Shown here piece after piece: positions 1 through 7,844 of a stretch of 64,000 nt of DNA (its first letter is position 1; each line of letters opens with the position of its first letter). A model generated the notes under the pieces. The model was not told the DNA's origin. It did no database searches and saw nothing but the letters and a program-made list of their open reading frames with translations. This stretch comes from JAWCMQ01 sp039091255 (GTDB lineage Archaea; Aenigmatarchaeota; Aenigmatarchaeia; GW2011-AR5; JACRAC01): the NCBI GenBank assembly GCA_039091255.1, contig JAWCMQ010000001.1:1-64000 (forward strand). The letters are read 5' to 3'. The position numbers and the translations under genes were made by a program.

Positions 1-73
1 TTTTTTTTATTCTAACATTTTAACCCGACTAGGCTAAGTTATCTTTTTATCTTTCCGCCCGCAAAATGTGCGC

Positions 74-691
74 ATGAACCCGAAGCTGCTGGCATTTTTC
101 CTGCTTTTGGTGGCGATTGCCGCCGATGCGCACGCGATAGGCATAGCGCCGAGCCGCATAATTCTTAATTTCACGCCAGGCGATGTCCGCACGCTCGAAT
201 ATTTCGTCAGAAACAATCAGCACAAAGACCTTCACGCTAGCGTCTACGTCCGCGGTGAGCTTGCGCAATACCTGGATTGCCCGACAGGCAGGATTTTCAT
301 GCCGCCTTCGATGGAATATCAGCGTTTCTCATGCCGATTGGAGCTGCCGGAAAGCCTGCCCGGCCCCAAGCGCTATGACACGCGCGTAGGAGTGGTCGAA
401 GTGCCCAGCGCCGAAGGGAGCATTGGCGCAGTTGCGGGCGTAGAGGCGCAGCTGTGGATAGATGTTCTGGACAGCAGCGGCGGGACACCGCAGCCTGCCG
501 CATCGGCAACGCCTGCGGCGACGCCAACGCCCGAAGAGGAGCAATCGAGTGCGCCAGAAGCTGCCGAGGTCGCCCAGCCGATTTCGCTGTCTTCCGTCGG
601 AATCGCACTTCTGGTGGTTGGCGTCGCGCTGGCGATCGCAGCCGCGTTGCTGCTGGTGATGCTCAAAATGCGCATAATACGCAGCCGTTGA
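74..691 (+). CDS. Secreted, C-terminally anchored protein
   Basis: Unrecognised exported protein of about 205 residues. It has a signal peptide ending near ADAHA, a beta-rich domain (residues about 22-135), a Pro/Ala/Thr/Glu-rich linker (about 140-175) and a C-terminal membrane helix followed by a basic tail, so the domain should face outside. A TATA-like stretch at about 45-52 puts transcription near the start codon. The ATG at 74 is chosen; an in-frame GTG lies at 68. The next gene begins four bases after the stop, so the two are probably co-transcribed and may act together on the envelope. Confidence 0.7.
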   Translation: MNPKLLAFFLLLVAIAADAHAIGIAPSRIILNFTPGDVRTLEYFVRNNQHKDLHASVYVRGELAQYLDCPTGRIFMPPSMEYQRFSCRLELPESLPGPKRYDTRVGVVEVPSAEGSIGAVAGVEAQLWIDVLDSSGGTPQPAASATPAATPTPEEEQSSAPEAAEVAQPISLSSVGIALLVVGVALAIAAALLLVMLKMRIIRSR

Positions 692-694
692 TGG

Positions 695-1108
695 GTGAAG
701 AGGATGAACAGGGCGGCATGGGTCGCGGCTGCCATCCTGCTAATGGCAGGAGGAGCTGTGTTGTATTTCGCATCGCTCTCGATTCCGTCGCGAACGGAAG
801 AATTCGGCATGTACCTGACGGTGGAAAACGTCACTGGCTTCAACGTTGACACAACGGCGATATTCTTCGGCACCGTGCCGCCGGGCGGCGTCGGGATGCG
901 CACAATAACAATCGCGCACAACGGCAGCGCCCCTATCCGCGTCGGGTTCAGGTTGGAAGGCGAGTTGGCAAGCCTTGTGACGGTCTCTCCGGAAAGCTTT
1001 GCGCTTTCGCCAGGCGAAAGCCGGAACGTTACTGTGTCGGTAGCCGTGCCGGCAGGCATGCCTTACGGAAACTACACAGGAAAATTGACAGTGATGTACT
1101 TCGGCTGA
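695..1108 (+). CDS. Anchored protein with one Ig-like domain
   Basis: Exported protein of 137 residues with one N-terminal hydrophobic segment (residues about 8-28) followed by one beta-sandwich-like domain. The domain has the usual features of archaeal surface Ig-like modules: a stretch on averaged 'overhang' (VTVSPESFALSPGES) and several N-x-S/T sites. The start is GTG at 695; ATG at 704 is the alternative. It follows the preceding anchored protein by 3 bases, suggesting one transcript and a shared envelope role. Function unknown. Confidence 0.7.
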   Translation: MKRMNRAAWVAAAILLMAGGAVLYFASLSIPSRTEEFGMYLTVENVTGFNVDTTAIFFGTVPPGGVGMRTITIAHNGSAPIRVGFRLEGELASLVTVSPESFALSPGESRNVTVSVAVPAGMPYGNYTGKLTVMYFG

Positions 1109-1145
1109 CAAAAGCATTAATACAGGGAGATCTGATAATAGAGTC

Positions 1146-1796
1146 ATGCGCGCATCTTCTGTCCTGATCGCCGCAGCGCTGATGTTGGCTCTTGCATCCG
1201 CCAGGCTGCTTTCGCCGACAGGGGCTGGCACCGCGGATGGCAACGTGGCCGCCAACGTCATGGCTGCCTGCGCAATCCCGCTCGCGCAGGGCTGGAACTA
1301 CATCTCGCTGTGCGCCCAGCCTGACAACACGTCCATCCAATCGGTCCTGCAGAATGTAAGCTACCGCTACGTCATGGTCTGGAACTCGACAAGCCAGGAA
1401 TTCGAAATATATTCGCCTCGCTCAGCATCGCCGCCCTTCGATTCGTTTGACACGAATAGCAGCTACTTTGTGCTCTACGACGGCGCCTCCCCGACCATGC
1501 TGAACGTGCCCGGTGCGGAGTTCAACGACACGAATATCTCGATGCTCTACGGCTGGAACCCGCCTGCCTGGCCCTACATCTTCACTGCGAACATAAGCTG
1601 CTATCTGTCTTCGATAGCAAACCAGTACCGCTACGCCATGAAATGGAACGCTACGCCGCAGGAGTTTATAATTTATTCGCCGCGCGCCTCCGTGCCGCAG
1701 TTCACGACGATTTCGATGGGAGAAGGCCAGTTCATACTTGTCATAAATTCCAGCGGCGCGACGCTGCAGTACAACAAGACAGCCTGCGGAGGATAA
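1146..1796 (+). CDS. Secreted protein with two internal repeats
   Basis: Exported protein of 216 residues with an N-terminal signal peptide and no C-terminal anchor. Two repeats are visible: GWNYISL...YRYVMVWNSTSQEFEIYSPR (about 50-100) and GWNPPAWPYIF...YRYAMKWNATPQEFIIYSPR (about 137-182), each about 85 residues apart. Cysteines occur as widely spaced pairs that could form disulfides, and there are many N-glycosylation sequons. Probably a small surface protein built from two copies of one fold. I do not recognise the family. Confidence 0.7.
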   Translation: MRASSVLIAAALMLALASARLLSPTGAGTADGNVAANVMAACAIPLAQGWNYISLCAQPDNTSIQSVLQNVSYRYVMVWNSTSQEFEIYSPRSASPPFDSFDTNSSYFVLYDGASPTMLNVPGAEFNDTNISMLYGWNPPAWPYIFTANISCYLSSIANQYRYAMKWNATPQEFIIYSPRASVPQFTTISMGEGQFILVINSSGATLQYNKTACGG

Positions 1797-1853
1797 TTTG
1801 CCATGAAAGCCGCGAAGCAAACGCTTAATACGCCCCAAGCCAAAGGTTATAGC

Positions 1854-3779
1854 ATGAAAATCATTCTTGCAGCCGTTGCGGTGCTCTTCGCGGCATCGAT
1901 CGCGAACGCCATATATCTCGGCACCGTAGAGGGCTACACTAAGGACAGCGGTGGAAGCCCTGTCTCGAACGTGACAGTCAACGCTACCGTCATCGGCTGC
2001 TCAGGCGCCGCATGCTCGCAGGTCGGAACGTCCGACGCCAATGGATATTACGTCATAGCGAACCTCAATCTGCCCGCTGGCGGGACAGTCCGCGTCACCG
2101 CTAGCAAAGGCTCGCAATACGGCGAATCCAACGGCACAGCCGACCAGTTCCAGGCGGCTTACGTCAACGTGACGATGTGCACCGCTCCGCCCGCGCCGAC
2201 GCTGCAGCCAATAGCAGACACGCACAACCCAACAACATTCACGTTCAACTGGACCTCATCTGGGCCGCGTGATGACTTCTACCTCAACGGCAATACCTAC
2301 CTGAACGTTATAGCACCGCAATACCAATACCTTAGCTACGGCAGCCACACATGGGGCGTGCGCTCCTGCAACGCGACATGCTGCTCTGGCTGGGTCTACG
2401 ACTCTTTTAGCGTCTACAACAACCCGCCCTCGCAGCCTGTGCTGACTGACCAGCCTGACACCATCGCCAACAACGTCACCCTCAGCTGGACGTCTGGCAC
2501 AGATCCCGACAGCGACCCGACCTATGACGAATATCAGTTTCAGTCCAACCCGGTTCAGTCGAACGTCACCTCGCCGCAGAACGAGTCAGGCCTCAGCTAC
2601 CAGACATACACATGGAAGGTGCGCACATGCGACGACCGCGGCGCCTGCTCAGCATGGGCGTCTGATTCGTTCTCGGTCGTAAACAATCCGTGCCCGCCGC
2701 CTGTCCTGCAGCCTGTGCCGGACGGGCATTTCACGTCTGTCATCCTTAACTGGACATCGAACGCCACGGACATAGACGGCGATCCCTGCCATGACAGATA
2801 CCAGTTTGGCGCCGATGCGATTATCGACCCCGCGACATCTCCCCAGACGAAAAGCGGCCTGAGCCTCGGCGTTTCGTACACGTGGCGCGTCCAGAGCTGC
2901 GACAACAAGGGCGCGTGCTCGCCGTGGCAGTCTGACACATTCATCACCCAGAATAACGCCCCAAGCGCGCCTGTGCTCATCGACCAAAATCACACCGATG
3001 CCTCTTCAGTCGGACTTCGGTGGACATCAGGAACAGACCCTGACAGCGACACGACGTATGATGAATACCAGTTCGATTCGGGCGCGGTGGTCTCGCCCGC
3101 GACATCGCCGCAGGTCGAGCTGCTCAGTGGCATAGATTATCATACGTGGCGTGTGCGCACATGCGACAGCCACGGCGCATGCAGTTCGTGGTCGCAGGAC
3201 ACATTCGTGCGCTACGAATGCCCTGCCTGCCCGCCTGGTAGGGGTGGGGGCGGAGGCGCTTGCGTGACGACGCTGCCGCCTAACGCGACTGTCCTGACGT
3301 GCATGGAGGATTGGGTCTGCGAGGAGTGGAGCGCGTGCAACCCGCTGACGCTGGTGCAGACGCGCGAGTGCGCAGATATCGCGGACTGCGGCACGAAATG
3401 CTACATGCCTGATGTGATAAGAAGATGCTCATACAGCCCCTCATGCTGGAATGGAATCCGTGACGTCGACGAAACAGACGTCGATTGCGGAGGCGTGTGC
3501 ATGCCTTGCGAGATTGGCAAGGAGTGCAAGCGCGACATCGACTGCGCCCTCGGCATATGCTATGAGGGGGTCTGCACGCCCTCGACGTGCTACAACGGCG
3601 TCCAGGACGACGGCGAGACAGGGGTGGACTGCGGAGGCCCGTGCCCGCCCTGCTTTGAGATTCCAGCGCCTGTGCCCCCGCCGGCGTACTATATTATATT
3701 TGCAATTGCAATGGCGGCAGCAGCGCTATGGTTGGCATTGCTTGCGGTTCCGCACCTTCGCAAGAAGAGCAAGCGGTAG
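1854..3779 (+). CDS. Large surface protein with Fn3-like repeats and cystine motifs
   Basis: About 640 residues. After the signal peptide comes a carboxypeptidase-regulatory-like beta domain (GTVEGYTKDSGG), then four fibronectin-III-like repeats of about 90 residues marked by N/RWTS, TYDEYQF and TWxVRTCD. A Gly-rich stretch leads into a Cys-rich region with two copies of C-x-NG-x-x-D-x-x-ETxVDCGG-x-C-x-x-C, then a C-terminal membrane helix and basic tail. An in-frame ATG at 1803 exists, but 1854 directly opens the signal peptide and follows a TATA-like CTTAATAC, so 1854 is preferred. Likely an adhesin or envelope component. Confidence 0.75.
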   Translation: MKIILAAVAVLFAASIANAIYLGTVEGYTKDSGGSPVSNVTVNATVIGCSGAACSQVGTSDANGYYVIANLNLPAGGTVRVTASKGSQYGESNGTADQFQAAYVNVTMCTAPPAPTLQPIADTHNPTTFTFNWTSSGPRDDFYLNGNTYLNVIAPQYQYLSYGSHTWGVRSCNATCCSGWVYDSFSVYNNPPSQPVLTDQPDTIANNVTLSWTSGTDPDSDPTYDEYQFQSNPVQSNVTSPQNESGLSYQTYTWKVRTCDDRGACSAWASDSFSVVNNPCPPPVLQPVPDGHFTSVILNWTSNATDIDGDPCHDRYQFGADAIIDPATSPQTKSGLSLGVSYTWRVQSCDNKGACSPWQSDTFITQNNAPSAPVLIDQNHTDASSVGLRWTSGTDPDSDTTYDEYQFDSGAVVSPATSPQVELLSGIDYHTWRVRTCDSHGACSSWSQDTFVRYECPACPPGRGGGGGACVTTLPPNATVLTCMEDWVCEEWSACNPLTLVQTRECADIADCGTKCYMPDVIRRCSYSPSCWNGIRDVDETDVDCGGVCMPCEIGKECKRDIDCALGICYEGVCTPSTCYNGVQDDGETGVDCGGPCPPCFEIPAPVPPPAYYIIFAIAMAAAALWLALLAVPHLRKKSKR

Positions 3780-3849
3780 CGCATGCAGCGCATTCCGTGC
3801 GATACCTTTAATAGCGGCTGGGCGCTAATAACTTTCATTCCGTGATGCT

Positions 3850-4539
3850 ATGATTCTGGGAGGCAAAAAAGAGGCTCGCGAGCCGCCTGTCGACCGCGTG
3901 AAGGCGATGATGCGCAGCGGCATGTCCGAAAAAGACATCGTGCGCCAGCTTAAGGCTGAAGGCTATTCATTCGGAGAAATCGAGAAGGCACTCATGGCTG
4001 TCGTCAAAGCGGGAGCTGCGCCGCTTCCGCCGGGAGCTGAGTTGGGGCTTCCGCCAAAGCCGGTCGCAGGACCGGCAGTCCCTGTAGCCGCTCCAGCAGC
4101 CGCGCCGCTTGCCGCGCCGGCCGAGTTGCCGCCAGCACCCGCGGCAGCGCCATTGCCTGAGTATGCCCCCTACCAGCCCGCTCCAGAATACCCGGCGGAG
4201 CCGGCATATGCGCCAGAGGAAGAACTGCAGCCCGAGGTCATAATGGAAGAGCTCATCGAGTCCGTTGCTGAAGAGAAGTTCGAGAAGTTCTCCGCCGATA
4301 TCGCGCGCCTCGAGTCAGAGCTCGAGAAGCTGCGCGCAGAGCTCGGAGTTGTGCGCGAGCGTGCCGAAGTAAAGCCTGCGCCCGAGATACCAAAGGAGCT
4401 CAGCGACCGGCTCGATGCGCTGGACGTCCGCATCGGCGGCCTCGAGAAGGCGTTCAAGCAGCTTTTGCCGCAGATTTCTGAGAACATAGGCGCGATATCA
4501 AAACTCATCGCCGAAAAGCGCCGGCAACCGGCGCCTTGA
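3850..4539 (+). CDS. Pro/Ala-rich linker and coiled-coil protein
   Basis: 229 residues with no membrane segment. The N-terminal 45 residues form a small helical module (MSEKDIVRQLKAEGYSFGEI, typical of archaeal helix-turn-helix-like motifs). A Pro/Ala-rich flexible region of about 80 residues follows, then a long coiled coil (about 135-225). It ends 44 bases before the tail of a second coiled-coil gene on the opposite strand, so the two converge. A scaffold or partner-binding protein is plausible; both sit beside ftsZ, but a division role is only inference. Confidence 0.7.
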   Translation: MILGGKKEAREPPVDRVKAMMRSGMSEKDIVRQLKAEGYSFGEIEKALMAVVKAGAAPLPPGAELGLPPKPVAGPAVPVAAPAAAPLAAPAELPPAPAAAPLPEYAPYQPAPEYPAEPAYAPEEELQPEVIMEELIESVAEEKFEKFSADIARLESELEKLRAELGVVRERAEVKPAPEIPKELSDRLDALDVRIGGLEKAFKQLLPQISENIGAISKLIAEKRRQPAP

Positions 4540-4583
4540 TTTCTGGCAAAGAATGGATGTCCACTAATCCGTGCTGGACGCCG

Positions 4584-4934
4584 TCACTCCACGACCCGCA
4601 GTGTCAGCGCCTCAGGCTGCATCAGCTCGAATGCGCGCTCGAGCTCCTGGACCTCAGCCTTGGTGGCGGTCTTCTCGAGCTGCTTCGCGACCTTGTCAAG
4701 CGCAGCCCGCATTTTGAGCATGTTCTCATCCATCGCGCGCAGCATCACCTCGAGTGCGCTTTCGCGCTGCTCTGCCTTCTTGAAGCGTTCGAGCATGAGC
4801 TGCTCGAGCGCAGCAAGGCGGTTTTCCAGCGTTTCGACGCGCTGCTCGAGGTCGCGCGTTCGGCGCGCACCTTCGTTCGAGCGCCTCACTAGCTCCTGTA
4901 CGACAAGCCCCATCGCTGCTTCAGGTCGCGGCAT
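4584..4934 (-). CDS. Small coiled-coil protein
   Basis: 116 residues, almost entirely heptad-patterned coiled coil from about residue 25 to 105, with no transmembrane segment. Stop at 4584. The ATG at 4934 opens the longest frame; an internal ATG at 4913 is an alternative. It lies downstream of ftsZ on the same strand and converges with the other coiled-coil gene. Function unknown; partner of the neighbouring coiled-coil protein or of FtsZ is possible but unproven. Confidence 0.6.
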   Translation of the reverse strand: MPRPEAAMGLVVQELVRRSNEGARRTRDLEQRVETLENRLAALEQLMLERFKKAEQRESALEVMLRAMDENMLKMRAALDKVAKQLEKTATKAEVQELERAFELMQPEALTLRVVE

Positions 4935-5104
4935 GCAATCACGTAAGCGATATGCGAATAGCCTGCAGGCTCAGCTGCTCGGCATAATAGCATTGCTCGG
5001 CTGGCTATATTAAACTTATTGGACTGCGAGAAATTGGGCTAATAAAGAAAATTTTGGAAAAAAAGAAAAGATGCCGCATCGCTTCACGATGCAGCTGCGC
5101 CGTG

Positions 5105-6118
5105 CTAAAGTTCCTGTATGTCCAGCTTTGGGTGCGTCTGCGTGCCCGGCTCGGGCCCGACGATGTATGGCGACTTGACGCCGGTTATGATGGTGATGAC
5201 CTGTATCTTGCCGTTGAGCTCGGGGTTTATGCGTGCGCCCCACATCACCGTTGCGCTCGGGTCCATGTTCTGGGCGACAGTCTCGCCTATCTTGTTTATC
5301 TCATCGAGCTTCATGTCCTCGCCGCCGATTATCTGTATCAGCGCACCCGTCGCACCCGTGTAGTCCACATCAAGCAGCGGATGGGCAAGCGCCCGCGACA
5401 CAGCTTCGACGGCACGGTCGCTTGAGTCGCTTTCTCCTACACCTATCGTTGCGACGCCGCCAGCCTTCATTATCGTCTTGACGTCCGCATAGTCTAGGTT
5501 GACGAGCGACGGCTGCGAGATGGTCTCGGTTATGCCCTTTATCATCGTTGCGATCAGCCCGTCCGCGACGCCAAAAGCATCCTTCAGTGGCCGGTTGCCT
5601 GCGATTTCAAGCAAGCGCTGGTTCTCGATGACGATGACCGTGTCGCAGACCGCGCGCAGCTTGCTCAAGCCGTCTTCGGCCTTCTGTATGCGCGCGCCTT
5701 CGATTTTCATCGGCAGCGTCACCGCAGAGATTACGATTGCGCCCTGCTCTTTCGCGATTTTTGCGACTTCAGGGGCACAGCCCGTGCCAGTCCCTCCACC
5801 CATGCCAGCTGTTATGAAAAGAAGGTCGCACTTGTCAAGCGCCATCTTTATGTCCTGCTTGGACTCGATTGCGGCATTCTTTCCGATTTCTGGATACCCG
5901 CCCGCGCCGAGCCCTTTCGTGAGGTTCTTCCCGATTAGGATTTTCTTGTGGGCGTGCGTCGTCTGCAAGTGGCGCGCATCTGTGTTCACAGCCACCGTGA
6001 CAGCGCCTGCTATCCCCATGTCCGTCAGGCGGCTTACGGTGTTCGAGCCGGCTCCTCCGCAACCCATCACGACTATGCGCGGTTGCGCAACCTCAAAATT
6101 CTCAATTTCGTCCATCAT
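5105..6118 (-). CDS. ftsZ: Cell division GTPase FtsZ
   Basis: Tubulin-family GTPase that polymerises at midcell to form the cytokinetic ring. About 337 residues from the chosen start. Visible motifs: GCGGAGSNT nucleotide-binding loop (about 19-27), the tubulin signature GGGTGTG (about 107-113), NLDYADV T7 loop (about 207-213) and the C-terminal domain with HPLLDVDYTGATGA. The ending ITGVKSPYIVG resembles archaeal FtsZ2 more than FtsZ1 from memory, so the paralogue assignment is tentative. ATG at 6118 is preceded by AAAGGTGA and a TATA box about 45 bases up, which favours it over the longer frame to 6208. Confidence 0.95.
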   Translation of the reverse strand: MMDEIENFEVAQPRIVVMGCGGAGSNTVSRLTDMGIAGAVTVAVNTDARHLQTTHAHKKILIGKNLTKGLGAGGYPEIGKNAAIESKQDIKMALDKCDLLFITAGMGGGTGTGCAPEVAKIAKEQGAIVISAVTLPMKIEGARIQKAEDGLSKLRAVCDTVIVIENQRLLEIAGNRPLKDAFGVADGLIATMIKGITETISQPSLVNLDYADVKTIMKAGGVATIGVGESDSSDRAVEAVSRALAHPLLDVDYTGATGALIQIIGGEDMKLDEINKIGETVAQNMDPSATVMWGARINPELNGKIQVITIITGVKSPYIVGPEPGTQTHPKLDIQEL

Positions 6119-6161
6119 GTTCACCTTTAGCTCTTTCTGATGGAGAAGGTAGACAGAAACC

Positions 6162-6173
6162 CGCAATATAAGC
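6162..6173 (-). promoter_or_regulatory. TATA promoter of ftsZ
   Basis: On the minus strand GCTTATATTGC lies about 45 bases before the ftsZ start, giving a short leader that carries the Shine-Dalgarno-like AAAGGTGA. Confidence 0.55.
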
Positions 6174-6236
6174 ATTTCGTGACTTTTGGACAGCAAAGCG
6201 CGTCGCACGCCTTACCGAAAAGTATAAATCCGCCGC

Positions 6237-7094
6237 TCAATCGCGCTTCTTCCCGCCAGCCGTCGCGCGTAGATAGCACTCCACGCCCTTCGCGATGCCT
6301 CGCGCGACAGCATCGCTGTTCTCGGCAACAATCCTTCGGTCGCCGTCGTTTGACAGAAAGCCGACTTCGGCAAGGGCTGCGGCGGCTGCCTGGGAGCACC
6401 TCAGAACGTAATAGTCCCCCTCGCGCACGCCGTAGCATGGCTGCTCAAAGCCAGGGACGCGGCTAAGCTCTTCGGTGAGCTCTCGGTAGATGAACTCTGC
6501 AAGCGCCTTTCCTTCGGGGCACCCTTTTCGGTAGAAAACCCTTACGCCTCTCGCAGATGGCGCCAGAGCTGCATTGCAGTGAATGCTTACGTATGCATCC
6601 GCGCCTTTCCCCAGCGCAGCCCTTTCTGAAAGCGGTGCGCGCTCCGATTCGCTTGCCCGCGTGTATATGACGGTGGCGCGTTTTGAGCTTAGGATTTCGC
6701 CTGCCTTCGCAGAGAGGCGCAGGCAGAGCTCGGATTCTTTGATGCCGCCGTAAACAGCGCCGGGGTCATGCATGCCTTCTTTGCGGTTGCTCATGCCATG
6801 GCCCGGGTCCAAAACGACCCTCTTGCCTTGCAGCAGCGCTTCTGCGGCGCTTTCCGCCTCTTCGCCGCCGCGGGCGGCGTGCTTCGCTGCTTCGGGATGC
6901 GGCGCCCCAGCGTAAAGCTGGCAAGCCGGCTCGCCGACCGGCGGCAGGGCATGCGCTGCATGTCTTTGCTGGATGAGCCTCATGGCGTAAGGTCGCGTTG
7001 CCCAGTCTATGGCTGCCCCTAGCGCTATGCCGAGCGCGCCGATGCCCGCAAGGATTCCCAGCGCTTTGTAGCATTTTTTGGTGTCGCAGTCCAT
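6237..7094 (-). CDS. N-acetylmuramoyl-L-alanine amidase family (Amidase_3)
   Basis: 285 residues: an N-terminal membrane helix (about 11-30), an Ala/Glu-rich linker, then a zinc amidase domain of the family that cleaves N-acetylmuramoyl-L-alanine bonds. The expected zinc ligands and catalytic glutamate are visible: DPGHG (His about 99), IKESEL (Glu about 120), SIHCNA (His about 172) and EVGFLSN (Glu about 243). The domain would be displayed outside the cell. It sits upstream of ftsZ on the same strand. Archaea lack murein, so the substrate may be a pseudomurein-like polymer or the wall of a bacterial host or prey. The fold call is firm, the substrate is not known. Confidence 0.85.
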   Translation of the reverse strand: MDCDTKKCYKALGILAGIGALGIALGAAIDWATRPYAMRLIQQRHAAHALPPVGEPACQLYAGAPHPEAAKHAARGGEEAESAAEALLQGKRVVLDPGHGMSNRKEGMHDPGAVYGGIKESELCLRLSAKAGEILSSKRATVIYTRASESERAPLSERAALGKGADAYVSIHCNAALAPSARGVRVFYRKGCPEGKALAEFIYRELTEELSRVPGFEQPCYGVREGDYYVLRCSQAAAAALAEVGFLSNDGDRRIVAENSDAVARGIAKGVECYLRATAGGKKRD

Positions 7095-7115
7095 CAGAAA
7101 ACGTTACTACCGAAA

Positions 7116-7128
7116 GGTATTAAAATTT
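7116..7128. promoter_or_regulatory. Divergent TATA-like region
   Basis: GGTATTAAAATTT reads as a TATA box in both directions. It lies about 25 bases before the amidase start on the minus strand and about 40 bases before the membrane protein gene on the plus strand. Confidence 0.45.
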
Positions 7129-7160
7129 TGCCCTGAAGGAAGCATTCAAGGTAATCAGAA

Positions 7161-7769
7161 ATGGATACAGGAATCATCGAATCATTCGTGTGGGATGTCG
7201 CTCACATAGATTTTGCAGGCATGCTGTCAACGGCGGCCTTTTTCTTCGTCGCCGCGGTTGTGGCATGGGGGATGTACAAGGGCATATCGCGGCGTGACAT
7301 CTTTCAGCTTCGCGTAGACACGCCGCTGAACCGTGCGCTGCACCTGGCAAAGTACGTATTTCTGCTGCCGGCATGGACGGTTATGTGGTTTATAATCTAT
7401 GCTGTAACAATCGCCATACTTGCCCAGAGCCCTGCGTCGTCTGTGCTGCTGGGCGCGGCAGTAGTCATAACGGGCGTCCGCGTTGCGGCATACGTTCACA
7501 GCGACTTCGCAGAAGAGATAGCCTCGCTTCTACCGTTTACGCTCTTGGCAGGCGTCATGCTCAGCCCGGAGTTCGTGACCCCAAGCACCATTGCGGCCAA
7601 CGTTTCGGCGCTGTTTTCGAACGGCGTCCTGTTCTGGCAGTCTGTTCTCTTCCTTGTCATAGTGGAATGGGTGCTTAGGCTTGCGCTCTGGGCGCGCGAC
7701 CGCTCACTCGAGCTGCTCGATGGCCGCTACCTCTTGCCTTTCGGACGCATCCTTTCGCGGCGCAGATAG
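7161..7769 (+). CDS. Multi-pass membrane protein
   Basis: 202 residues with about five hydrophobic segments, roughly at 20-40, 68-90, 93-110, 122-140 and 155-175, and a basic C-terminus. No catalytic motif is seen. AAGGTAATC before the ATG could serve as a ribosome binding site. It is divergent from the amidase gene and followed on the same strand by the giant surface protein. Function unknown. Confidence 0.65.
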   Translation: MDTGIIESFVWDVAHIDFAGMLSTAAFFFVAAVVAWGMYKGISRRDIFQLRVDTPLNRALHLAKYVFLLPAWTVMWFIIYAVTIAILAQSPASSVLLGAAVVITGVRVAAYVHSDFAEEIASLLPFTLLAGVMLSPEFVTPSTIAANVSALFSNGVLFWQSVLFLVIVEWVLRLALWARDRSLELLDGRYLLPFGRILSRRR

Positions 7770-7844
7770 TTGCGCTTTCTTGATTTGCCTCCTTTCCGCA
7801 TACCGCGATATTTATAACGCACCGAAGCGAAGAATATCGCAAGC

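Noticed and set aside
5233..6140. Long plus-strand frames opposite ftsZ
   Set aside because: High G+C gives long antisense frames; ftsZ is clearly the coding strand.
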